Of a stretch of 8,279 nucleotides of DNA, positions 1 to 6,414 are shown piece after piece. Numbering within the stretch: position 1 is the stretch's first letter; each line of letters begins with the position of its first letter. The stretch lies in the NCBI GenBank assembly GCA_002317155.1, contig DCIR01000040.1, positions 1 to 8,279 on the forward strand, written 5' to 3'. Under the pieces are notes generated by a model. That model was not told the origin of the DNA, made no database searches, and worked only from the letters and a program-made list of their open reading frames with translations. The stretch is from Lachnospiraceae bacterium UBA1721 (GTDB lineage: Bacteria > Bacillota > Clostridia > Lachnospirales > Lachnospiraceae). Made by a program: the position numbers and the translations under genes.

Positions 1-49
1 GATGTAAAGTCAATGATTCGTGTTCGGTTTTGAAGGAATAATTGTTATT

Positions 50-85
50 AAATCCATGTGTGAAAGCACATGGATTTTTTTATTT
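50..85 (+). terminator. Rho-independent terminator of an upstream gene
   Basis: An 11-bp perfect stem (50-60 with 67-77, AAATCCATGTG against CACATGGATTT) encloses a 6-base loop (TGAAAG) and runs directly into a T-rich tail on the + strand. No comparable T run follows the stem on the other strand, so it is read as a + strand terminator. It implies that a gene ends just before it. Bases 1-33 are open in frame 1 up to a TGA at 31-33, and bases 3-41 are open in another frame up to a TAA, but these tails are too short to identify. Confidence 0.8.
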
Positions 86-122
86 GTTTATCACAATTTT
101 ATTATCTTTTTTCACATAAATA

Positions 123-151
123 GTTTTATTTTTGGGCTTTTATGGTATAAT
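123..151 (+). promoter_or_regulatory. Probable sigma-A promoter of cheV (extended -10)
   Basis: A perfect TATAAT at 146-151 is preceded by TGG, giving the extended -10 form TG-N-TATAAT. The -35 region is weak (GTTTTA at 123-128 with 17-base spacing), which is common when an extended -10 is present. Transcription would begin near 158 and leave a leader of about 45 bases before the cheV start. I saw no sigma-28 (motility) type promoter here, so cheV appears to be under housekeeping control. The site is a motif match only. Confidence 0.6.
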
Positions 152-190
152 TTTAACAATAAGAATTTGAGTCGCTATCGCAGACACAAT

Positions 191-198
191 GAGAGGAG
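191..198 (+). promoter_or_regulatory. Ribosome binding site of cheV
   Basis: GAGAGGAG sits 5 bases before the ATG at 204. It overlaps the first codons of the longer reading from the ATG at 189, so it selects 204 as the true start. Confidence 0.8.
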
Positions 199-203
199 TA
201 TTA

Positions 204-1106
204 ATGGATACTAAGATTTTGTTGGAAAATGGCACTAACGAACTTGAAATTCTGGAATTTACAATTGGTAAGTTCTCATATGGTATTAATGTAGCTAAAA
301 TTAAGGAGATTATTCCTTATCAGCCTATAACACCTGTTCCTAATTCACATCCCAGTATTGAAGGTATTTTTATGCCTCGTGATGTGATGATTACAGCTAT
401 TGATCTTAAGAATTGTCTTGGAAGAGGTTCTTCTGAAGAGAATGGTCTTTTCATTATCACTAATTTTAATAGATTAAACATTGCTTTTCATGTAGATTCT
501 GTTCTTGGTATTCACAGAGTTTCATGGAGAAATATTATTAAGCCTGATGCTACTTTGTCATCTGCTGAAGCAAGTGTTTCTACCGGAATTATTAAGAAAG
601 ATGAAAAGTTAATTATTATTCTTGATTTCGAAAAGATAGTTTGTGATATTAATCCTGAGACGGGACTTAAGGTTAGCGATATTAATGAATTGGGACCTCG
701 TTCTCGCAGTGATGTTCCTATTCTTATTGCGGAGGATTCAGTACTTCTTAATAAGCTTATCGTTGATTCGCTTAATAAAGCAGGATATGCCAATCTTATT
801 CATACTGAGAATGGTCAGAAGGCATATGATGTTATTACACAGTGCAAGGCTGAGGGAACACTTGATCAGCATGTTAAGATTCTTATTACTGATATCGAGA
901 TGCCTGAGATGGATGGCCATAGATTAACAAAGCTTGTTAAGTCTGATGATGCTACTAAAAACATACCTGTTATTATTTTCTCATCATTGGTTAATCCTGA
1001 AATGAGAAAGAAGGGCGAAGCTCTCGGTGCGGATGCGCAGCTTTCTAAACCTGAAATTGGCAATCTTGTAAGAATAGTTGATGATCTTGTAAAAAAGCTT
1101 AAATAA
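204..1106 (+). CDS. cheV: Chemotaxis coupling protein CheV (CheW-receiver fusion)
   Basis: CheV couples chemoreceptors to the kinase CheA and, through its phosphorylatable receiver, takes part in adaptation. The protein has 300 residues, close to the usual CheV length. Residues about 10-150 are a CheW-like domain whose opening (ENGTNELEILEF) and middle (FHVDS-x-x-x-IHRVSW) closely match my memory of Bacillus subtilis CheV. Residues about 170-300 are a response-regulator receiver: acidic pair E177/D178, phospho-acceptor D230 in TDIEMPEMDG, the hydroxyl residue at about S260 and the conserved lysine K282 in SKPE, so it looks phosphorylatable. The start at 204 is preferred over the ATG at 189 because the SD at 191-198 lies 5 bases before it and the match to CheV begins there. 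At the CheW-domain site that usually reads L-R-G, this protein reads P-R-D. The gene has its own promoter and terminator and no chemotaxis neighbour in view. Confidence 0.95.
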   Translation: MDTKILLENGTNELEILEFTIGKFSYGINVAKIKEIIPYQPITPVPNSHPSIEGIFMPRDVMITAIDLKNCLGRGSSEENGLFIITNFNRLNIAFHVDSVLGIHRVSWRNIIKPDATLSSAEASVSTGIIKKDEKLIIILDFEKIVCDINPETGLKVSDINELGPRSRSDVPILIAEDSVLLNKLIVDSLNKAGYANLIHTENGQKAYDVITQCKAEGTLDQHVKILITDIEMPEMDGHRLTKLVKSDDATKNIPVIIFSSLVNPEMRKKGEALGADAQLSKPEIGNLVRIVDDLVKKLK

Positions 1107-1137
1107 TCAATTTATAAATTAAGAAATTCAGTATATT

Positions 1138-1176
1138 AAGGACTAAGGTTTGTTTACCTTAGTCCTTTTAGTTTTG
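1138..1176 (+). terminator. Rho-independent terminator of cheV
   Basis: A perfect 12-bp stem (1138-1149 with 1156-1167, AAGGACTAAGGT against ACCTTAGTCCTT) with a 6-base loop is followed by a T-rich tail (TTTTAGTTTTG). It begins 31 bases after the cheV stop and separates cheV from the large gene downstream. Confidence 0.9.
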
Positions 1177-1205
1177 TTGAATACAGATAAAGTCTGTGAT
1201 AGAAT
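1177..1205 (+). promoter_or_regulatory. Probable sigma-A promoter of the 962-codon gene
   Basis: TTGAAT (1177-1182) and TAGAAT (1200-1205) are separated by exactly 17 bases, a good match to the TTGACA/TATAAT consensus. A second TAGAAT at 1210-1215 and TATAAC at 1219-1224 lie downstream but lack a -35 partner. The predicted start of transcription is near 1212, giving a leader of about 42 bases. The promoter sits just after the cheV terminator, which supports a new transcription unit that could continue through hisH, hisF and ung. Confidence 0.6.
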
Positions 1206-1253
1206 ATAGTAGAATATGTATAACTATATTTTGAGAAAGTATGGGTTCATTTA

Positions 1254-4142
1254 ATGACATCAGAAGACTATCAGAATGAGTTAAATAATGATACACAGAA
1301 TAATGCAGAACCAATAGGAAATGCTGTTACCCCGGAGGAGAATGTCGGGGTTGGTTTTGATGAAAAAATAACATCCGAAATACCGGTTGATGTTGACACA
1401 ATGGGTGTAGTTATTGATAAAGCACCTTCGCTTAGTACTGATGATTTGTCACAGGTTCCGGAAGAAATATCAGCAAATGATATTAATGATTTGATGGCAG
1501 ATTTGATGTCTTCTATGGGTTCGGAAGAATCAGTTGAAGAGTCTGATGTGTCTGTACCGAAGTATGAAGAAGCTGTTGCGGAGTCGAAAGAGCCTGTAGT
1601 GGAATCTAAGGAACCTGATATAAGCAGTGTTCCCAATATGGGTATCGATGAGGAGACTATTGAAGCAGGACGAGCTTTAGAGGAATATTTGAATAGTCCT
1701 GTAGAACAGCTGATTAATCACCCTGAAGTGCCTTCTTCTTTAGGCTTCGAGATTCCTGATGTTGATAGTATAGATACAAATTCGTTTGATATTGAGAATA
1801 CTTTGGATTTCCCTTCACTTCCTCAGATGCCTGATATTCCGGAGGTTGTCGAAAGAGAACATGTTGAAGTATCAGAAGCTCCTGAAGTTGAGAGTGCTGA
1901 TGCATTTAGTGGTTTTGATTTAGAGCCTATTACTATAGATAACTTTGACGATCATTTTACAAATAATGAGTCAGAGAATATTAATGCTGATGAGGCATTT
2001 AATGTTGAAGAAACAGTAAACTTAGAAGAACCTGCATATGTAGAAGAGGCAGTAAGTGCAGAAGAGCCTGTTTATGCTGAAGAACCAGTGAGCCTAGAAG
2101 AGCCTATTTATGTAGAAGAACCAGAGGGCGTAGAAGAGCCCGCTCATGCAGAAGAAACAGTAAACGTAGATGAACCTGCTTATTCAGAAGATGCGGCAAA
2201 TTCTGAAGAGCCTGCAAACGTTGAAGATATGGCTGATGTGTTATCTTCAAATATTGATTCGGCTGATAATTTTGCTGACGCTCAAAATAACAATATTGTT
2301 AATGAGGCAGCTATTGAAGAAGCTGAAACTGCTTCAGCAATAACAGCAGATGAGCTTGAAGATTTGAGAAAAGAACTTGCTGAGTCTGAGAATGATGATG
2401 ACGATGAATCTCTCGGTGAGGATGATATAGAGAAAATGCTCGCAAGAGCACAGAACGATGCTGAGAATCCGGAGAATGATGAAGCCAGAGATAATATGTC
2501 TTTGGAAGAACTGCTTCAGACTTCAAATGACAATAAAACTGACGATATCGGCGAACTTTTAGATAAGGCTGAGAGAAATGAGGCTATTGATGAAGGTATA
2601 GCAGCGCTTTTAGACGGAAAAGATATGCCTCCGATAGATTTTAATGATCCTATGTCTGATGGCGGAGAAGAAAACCTGGATCCTAAAGCTGCTAAGAAGG
2701 CAGAAAAGCTCAGACTTAAGGAAGAGAAGAAGGAAGCTAAGCGTAAAGCTAAAGAGGCTAAAGCAGCTGAAAAGCTTGCTAAGAAAAATGCTAAAGCTGC
2801 CAAGAAATCTGCTGATGGCAAAGATAATCAGTCTGATAATAGTACAGTGACCAAGTTTGTATATAATGAGGGGGATAATCAGAATGCCTTTGGACAAGAG
2901 CAGATAACAGCACCTGTAATTCCTTCAGCAGATGAGATGGTATCATCAGGTATTGAACATAATACTGACATGAGTGATGTGGAAGCTCTCTTGGCAGATG
3001 ATTTATTTAGTCAAAATGCGGGAGATGATGAAGTTGATGGAACACAGGGCTCGAATGCAGAGTCTGCTTCGGATGCTGATCATAACGGTGGAAAATCATT
3101 AGAAGCTTTATCATTCGATGCTTTGAATAATGGGGATGAATCTGCAACTTCTGAAGATGCTGCAGAAGGTAATATTGATGATATCCCTGAAAAAGATGCT
3201 AAGGAAAAGAAGAATCCTTTTAAGGCTTTCTTTGGAAAGATTATTGATTTCCTTACAGAAGAAGATGAGGATTCTGACGAGAAGTCGGCAATCATCTTGT
3301 CTGATGAGAATGCTGCCATTCTTGATGAATTAGATGGCGAAGGTTCTAAGGGCGGAAAGAAAAAGAAGAAAAAGAAGGGCAAGAAGCAGTCTTCAGGAAA
3401 CGAGGAGTCTGCAGAAGAGCTTCCTGAGAAGAAGCCGCCGAAGAAAAAGAAGGAAAAGAAGCCTAAAAAGACCGATGAAAATGAGAAGCCGGAGCCTAAG
3501 ATTTCCAAGAAGAAGGTTTCGATGGTTGCTTTGGTTTGCATTATGCTCGGCGTAACCATTTTCCTGATGACGTATTTTACGGCAGATTATACTGCAAAGA
3601 AGTCTGGCCGTGATGCTTTCCTTAAAGAAGATTATCAGACCTGTTATCAGAATCTTTACGGTAAAAAATTAAATGAGACTGAACAGATAATGTACAACAG
3701 ATCTGAATGTATATTAAAGATTCAGATTTGGCTTCGTGAGTATGAGATATATGAGGAAGAAGGAAGCGAAGTTAAGGCATTAGACAGTCTTATTCAGTCT
3801 GTAGATTCATATCCTGAATTAAAAGCTTCGGCTGAGGAATGGGGATGCATAGAAAATGTTGAACCGGTATACAACAGCATGGTGAATATTCTTCAGGGCA
3901 AATATGGTCTTAGCGAGGATAAGGCTAAGGAGATAGCTGCAATTGAAGATGATCTTGTGTATACAAGAGTTGTTAATGCTATAGTAAGCGGTGTTGCTTA
4001 CGAAGATGCATTAAATTACATATATACGGATGATATTTCGGGCAATACTCCTACTGATGAGGGCGTTAATGCTCCTGCCAATATGGATGACATTCTTCCC
4101 GAAGAGGATGGAGTATCAGGTGATGGATTTATTGAGCCTTAG
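1254..4142 (+). CDS. Uncharacterised large acidic single-pass membrane protein (962 aa)
   Basis: I do not recognise a named family. Residues 1-about 650 are dominated by Glu, Asp, Ser, Ala and Pro and look disordered. They contain 13 tandem hexapeptides (251-328), short D-[IV]-x-x-[LM]-[LM] helices (76-85, 390-397, 430-437, 575-580) and an Ala/Lys/Glu block (476-524) likely to form a charged helix. A possibly amphipathic segment, NPFKAFFGKIIDFLT, lies at 654-668. A second lysine-rich block (699-754) abuts one hydrophobic helix at 755-777. There is no signal peptide. By the positive-inside rule, the N-terminal 750 residues are cytoplasmic and the last 185 are outside. The outer part is helical and opens with a TPR-like stretch (GRDAFLKEDYQTCYQNLYGK). 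The ATG at 1254 is the only usable start, since an in-frame TAA lies at 1221, but its ribosome binding site is poor. hisH begins 46 bases downstream. A scaffold or envelope-sensing role is possible but unproven. The gene itself is certain; its function is unknown. Confidence 0.9.
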   Translation: MTSEDYQNELNNDTQNNAEPIGNAVTPEENVGVGFDEKITSEIPVDVDTMGVVIDKAPSLSTDDLSQVPEEISANDINDLMADLMSSMGSEESVEESDVSVPKYEEAVAESKEPVVESKEPDISSVPNMGIDEETIEAGRALEEYLNSPVEQLINHPEVPSSLGFEIPDVDSIDTNSFDIENTLDFPSLPQMPDIPEVVEREHVEVSEAPEVESADAFSGFDLEPITIDNFDDHFTNNESENINADEAFNVEETVNLEEPAYVEEAVSAEEPVYAEEPVSLEEPIYVEEPEGVEEPAHAEETVNVDEPAYSEDAANSEEPANVEDMADVLSSNIDSADNFADAQNNNIVNEAAIEEAETASAITADELEDLRKELAESENDDDDESLGEDDIEKMLARAQNDAENPENDEARDNMSLEELLQTSNDNKTDDIGELLDKAERNEAIDEGIAALLDGKDMPPIDFNDPMSDGGEENLDPKAAKKAEKLRLKEEKKEAKRKAKEAKAAEKLAKKNAKAAKKSADGKDNQSDNSTVTKFVYNEGDNQNAFGQEQITAPVIPSADEMVSSGIEHNTDMSDVEALLADDLFSQNAGDDEVDGTQGSNAESASDADHNGGKSLEALSFDALNNGDESATSEDAAEGNIDDIPEKDAKEKKNPFKAFFGKIIDFLTEEDEDSDEKSAIILSDENAAILDELDGEGSKGGKKKKKKKGKKQSSGNEESAEELPEKKPPKKKKEKKPKKTDENEKPEPKISKKKVSMVALVCIMLGVTIFLMTYFTADYTAKKSGRDAFLKEDYQTCYQNLYGKKLNETEQIMYNRSECILKIQIWLREYEIYEEEGSEVKALDSLIQSVDSYPELKASAEEWGCIENVEPVYNSMVNILQGKYGLSEDKAKEIAAIEDDLVYTRVVNAIVSGVAYEDALNYIYTDDISGNTPTDEGVNAPANMDDILPEEDGVSGDGFIEP
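2004..2237 (+). repeat. Tandem 18-bp repeats encoding 13 acidic hexapeptides
   Basis: Thirteen consecutive 18-base units encode hexapeptides of consensus [VAL]-E-E-P-x-x (residues 251-328 of the large membrane protein). Odd-numbered units tend to end in VN or VS and even-numbered units in AY, VY or IY, so the underlying unit in the first part is about 36 bases (12 residues). For example, VEETVNLEEPAY recurs four hexapeptides later as AEETVNVDEPAY. The last units have diverged (S-E-D, V-E-D). The array is fully in frame and codon choice varies between copies, so it is not a very recent expansion. Confidence 0.9.
2679..2825 (+). repeat. Low-complexity Ala/Lys/Glu block in the large membrane protein
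   Basis: Residues 476-524 are almost entirely Lys, Ala and Glu with a few Leu and Arg. Hydrophobic residues are too sparse for a strong coiled coil, so a charged single helix of the KEKE type is the likeliest structure. The abrupt change from the acidic flanks makes this a distinct module. Confidence 0.7.
3348..3515 (+). repeat. Juxtamembrane lysine-rich block with homopurine tracts
   Basis: Residues 699-754 are very rich in lysine with some Glu and Pro and end directly at the transmembrane helix that begins at V755. The DNA includes uninterrupted purine runs of 26 bases (3354-3379) and 22 bases (3440-3461). The positive charge strongly favours a cytoplasmic location for this side of the membrane and could bind acidic lipids, or the protein's own acidic tail. 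Confidence 0.75.
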
Positions 4143-4188
4143 TTAAGGGCTGTTTTGCTTTCAAAGCAATAACTGAAAGGGTAATACA

Positions 4189-4803
4189 ATGATTGCTATT
4201 GTTGATTATGATGCCGGAAACATTAAAAGTGTTGAGAAGGCGTTGATTTTACTTGGAGAAGAAGTAGTTGTTACCAGAGACAGAGAGACTATTTTAGCGG
4301 CGGACGGAGTTATTCTTCCGGGTGTCGGAGCTTTTGGCGATGCGATGGATAAGCTTAATTCTTATGGCTTGAGCGACGTTTTGCGTGAAGTTGCTGCCAA
4401 GAATATACCATTCTTAGGAATATGCCTGGGCCTTCAGCTGTTGTTTGAAAGCAGTGAAGAGAGTCCTGAAGCAGTAGGACTTGGAATTCTTAAGGGTAAG
4501 GTTACCAGATTACCTGATGTTGGATTAAAGATTCCTCATATCGGATGGAATAACCTTAAGTTTCCTCACGAAGGAAGACTGTTCAAGGGAATTCCCGAAG
4601 ACACTTATGTATATTTTGTCCATTCATATTATCTTCAGGCTGCTGATGAGAATATTGTTACAGCGACATCTGATTATGCAGCTACCATTCATGCGTCAGT
4701 TGAGCAGGGCAATGTATTTGCTACTCAGTTCCATCCGGAGAAGAGCTCTGATATGGGATTGAAGATGCTTAAGAATTTCATTGATATTGCAAATAACAAG
4801 TAA
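4189..4803 (+). CDS. hisH: Imidazole glycerol phosphate synthase, glutaminase subunit HisH
   Basis: HisH hydrolyses glutamine and passes ammonia to HisF in histidine biosynthesis; the two form a cytoplasmic heterodimer. The 204-residue protein is a complete class I glutamine amidotransferase. It shows the N-terminal IVDYDAGNIKSV motif, the oxyanion-region PGVGAFG (44-50), the nucleophile C79 in GICLGLQLL, and the H182/E184 pair in QFHPEKS. A GAAAGGG ribosome binding site lies 7 bases before the ATG. The gene starts 46 bases after the large membrane protein gene with no terminator between them and is followed by hisF after 80 bases. Length and all catalytic residues are normal. Confidence 0.97.
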   Translation: MIAIVDYDAGNIKSVEKALILLGEEVVVTRDRETILAADGVILPGVGAFGDAMDKLNSYGLSDVLREVAAKNIPFLGICLGLQLLFESSEESPEAVGLGILKGKVTRLPDVGLKIPHIGWNNLKFPHEGRLFKGIPEDTYVYFVHSYYLQAADENIVTATSDYAATIHASVEQGNVFATQFHPEKSSDMGLKMLKNFIDIANNK

Positions 4804-4870
4804 AGTGATTGTAGATCAAATGTGCATAGTTAATGCAGATTGGAATAAGCTATCTTTGCTTGTTATATAT

Positions 4871-4876
4871 GAGGAG
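4871..4876 (+). promoter_or_regulatory. Ribosome binding site that sets the hisF start
   Basis: GAGGAG lies 7 bases before the ATG at 4884. A longer reading from the ATG at 4833 would add 17 residues that resemble nothing in HisF and has no ribosome binding site, so 4884 is the start. Confidence 0.85.
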
Positions 4877-4883
4877 TAAAAAG

Positions 4884-5642
4884 ATGCACACAAAAAGAAT
4901 CATTCCCTGCCTTGATGTAAAAGACGGAAGAGTTGTAAAGGGAATTAATTTTGTAAATTTAAGAGATGCAGGTGATCCTGCAGAGGTTGCTGCCGCTTAC
5001 GACAAAGCCGGTGCCGATGAAGTTGTTTTTCTTGATATTACAGCATCAAGTGATTCCAGAAATACACAGCTTGAATGGGTAAGACAGGTAGCGAGTAAGG
5101 TGTTTATACCTTTTACAGTAGGTGGCGGAATCAGAACTGTTGATGATTTCAAGATGATTCTCAGAGAAGGTGCTGATAAGATTTCTGTCAATTCTGCAGC
5201 CATAATGAATCCCAGACTTGTTAGTGATGCGGCAGATAAATTCGGTTCACAGTGCGTTGTTGTTGCAATTGATGCGAAGCTTCGCGAGGATGGAAGCGGA
5301 TGGAATATCTATAAAAACGGTGGCCGTGTTGATATGGGAATCGATGCTGTTGAATGGGCTATGCAGGTAGAAAAGCTTGGCGCCGGAGAAATCCTTCTTA
5401 CCAGTATGGATGGAGACGGAACAAAGGCCGGATATGATTTACCTCTTACCAAGGCAGTGGCAGATGCAGTTAATATACCTGTAATAGCATCAGGTGGAGC
5501 CGGTAAGCTTGAGCATTTTTATGAGGCTATTGATGCCGGTGCTGAGGCTGCATTGGCGGCATCATTGTTCCATTATAAGGAACTTGAGATTCGCGAGGTT
5601 AAGGAATATCTTCGCAATAAGGGTGTTAGTGTTAGATTATAG
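4884..5642 (+). CDS. hisF: Imidazole glycerol phosphate synthase, cyclase subunit HisF
   Basis: HisF uses ammonia delivered by HisH to convert PRFAR into imidazole glycerol phosphate and AICAR, the branch point with purine synthesis. The protein has 252 residues, the standard length, and a (beta/alpha)8 barrel. Catalytic D11 is in IPCLDVKDGRVVKG and D130 is in VVAIDAK, numbered as in the well-studied Thermotoga enzyme. Phosphate-binding loops VGGGI and ASGGAG are present. The start at 4884 follows from the adjacent SD and from the family N-terminus MHTKRIIPCLDV. The gene is 80 bases after hisH, and the SD of ung overlaps its stop codon, so hisF and ung are very likely co-transcribed. hisA is not in the window. 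Confidence 0.97.
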   Translation: MHTKRIIPCLDVKDGRVVKGINFVNLRDAGDPAEVAAAYDKAGADEVVFLDITASSDSRNTQLEWVRQVASKVFIPFTVGGGIRTVDDFKMILREGADKISVNSAAIMNPRLVSDAADKFGSQCVVVAIDAKLREDGSGWNIYKNGGRVDMGIDAVEWAMQVEKLGAGEILLTSMDGDGTKAGYDLPLTKAVADAVNIPVIASGGAGKLEHFYEAIDAGAEAALAASLFHYKELEIREVKEYLRNKGVSVRL

Positions 5643-5651
5643 AGGTGAGAT

Positions 5652-6326
5652 ATGCCCGGTATATCAAATGACTGGCTTAATGTAATGGAGCCTGAATTTC
5701 ATAAAGAGTATTATAAATCACTTTACTTTTATGTTAGGGATGAGTACTCGAGATATAAGTGTTTTCCACCTGCTGATGAGATATACAGTGCATTTGATCT
5801 TACTCCGCTCAGCAAGGTTAAAGTGGTTATATTAGGACAGGATCCGTATCATAATGATGGACAGGCACATGGATTATGCTTTTCGGTTAAGCCTGATATA
5901 GAAATACCGCCATCACTTGTTAACATATATAAAGAGTTACAGGATGATTTGGGTTGTGAAATACCAAATAATGGTTATTTGGTTAAATGGGCAAAGCAGG
6001 GTGTGCTGTTACTTAACACTGTTCTGACAGTTCGTGCACACCAGGCATTTTCTCACAGAAATCAGGGCTGGGAAGAATTCACTGATGCAGCAATCAGGGG
6101 CTTAAATCAGCAGGATAGGCCGATAGTGTTTATTCTTTGGGGAAAGCCTGCTCAGGACAAGCGCAGGATGCTTACCAATCCCAATCATTTAATACTTACC
6201 GCACCTCATCCTAGTCCGCTATCTGCTTACAGAGGTTTCTTTGGAAGTAAGCCGTTTAGTAAGACAAATGATTTCCTGGTGAGTCACGGTGAGCAGCCCA
6301 TAGACTGGCAGATTGAGAATATTTAG
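5652..6326 (+). CDS. ung: Uracil-DNA glycosylase, family 1
   Basis: Ung removes uracil from DNA, after cytosine deamination or dUTP incorporation, and starts base-excision repair. The 224-residue protein has the family 1 motifs in order: the water-activating loop GQDPYH (62-67, catalytic D64), the uracil-binding LLLNTVLTV (119-127, N122), and the DNA-intercalation loop HPSPLSAYRGFFG (186-198, catalytic H186). Length is normal. The ribosome binding site GAGGTGAG (5642-5649) begins in the hisF stop codon and the start is only 9 bases beyond that stop, so translation is probably coupled to hisF. The gene has no known functional link to histidine synthesis; the grouping appears to be a shared transcript only. 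Confidence 0.97.
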   Translation: MPGISNDWLNVMEPEFHKEYYKSLYFYVRDEYSRYKCFPPADEIYSAFDLTPLSKVKVVILGQDPYHNDGQAHGLCFSVKPDIEIPPSLVNIYKELQDDLGCEIPNNGYLVKWAKQGVLLLNTVLTVRAHQAFSHRNQGWEEFTDAAIRGLNQQDRPIVFILWGKPAQDKRRMLTNPNHLILTAPHPSPLSAYRGFFGSKPFSKTNDFLVSHGEQPIDWQIENI

Positions 6327-6383
6327 AGAACCTAAATATATGAGCATTTATATAAAGAATTAAAATATTATGCGTTATCGCAT

Positions 6384-6392
6384 TGATATAAT
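6384..6392 (+). promoter_or_regulatory. Possible extended -10 promoter of lysA
   Basis: TGATATAAT is a perfect extended -10 element (TG-N-TATAAT). No good -35 hexamer is found 16-18 bases upstream. Transcription would start near 6399, just before the ribosome binding site at 6401-6407, giving an unusually short leader of about 16 bases. It is plausible because no promoter is otherwise visible between ung and lysA, but read-through from ung cannot be excluded since no clear terminator follows ung. Confidence 0.4.
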
Positions 6393-6400
6393 GTTATATC

Positions 6401-6407
6401 AGAGGAG
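6401..6407 (+). promoter_or_regulatory. Ribosome binding site that sets the lysA start
   Basis: AGAGGAG lies 7 bases before the ATG at 6415 but only 1 base before the in-frame ATG at 6409, and downstream of the ATG at 6370. Spacing therefore favours 6415. Confidence 0.75.
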
Positions 6408-6414
6408 AATGATT

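Noticed and set aside
1..33. Possible C-terminal tail of an upstream gene (frame 1, stop at 31-33)
   Set aside because: Ten codons are too few to tell from chance, and another frame is also open to a stop at 39-41. The terminator at 50-85 is the only firm sign of an upstream gene.
1241..1279. Short upstream open frame (12 codons) overlapping the start of the large gene in another frame
   Set aside because: The purine stretch before it ends only 1 base from its ATG, too close to act as an SD, and the peptide is unremarkable.
3080..3559. 159-codon Phe/Ser-rich open frame on the - strand
   Set aside because: It is the complement of the lysine/acidic-rich codons of the large gene; its composition is an artefact of AAG/GAA codons read backwards.
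4155..4169. Inverted repeat TTGCTTT-C-AAAGCAA between the large gene and hisH
   Set aside because: The usable stem is about 6 bp with a tiny loop and no T run follows, so it is unlikely to be a terminator.
4840..4869. Possible internal promoter before hisF (TTGGAA-N18-TATATA)
   Set aside because: The implied transcript would start inside the hisF ribosome binding site at 4871-4876, so it would not support good translation.
4833..4883. 17-residue N-terminal extension of HisF
   Set aside because: There is no ribosome binding site at 4833, it has no resemblance to HisF, and a strong SD precedes the family-typical start at 4884.
6319..6339. Inverted repeat ATATTTAG/CTAAATAT over the ung stop codon
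   Set aside because: The 8-bp stem is almost all A/T and no T tract follows; a terminator cannot be supported.
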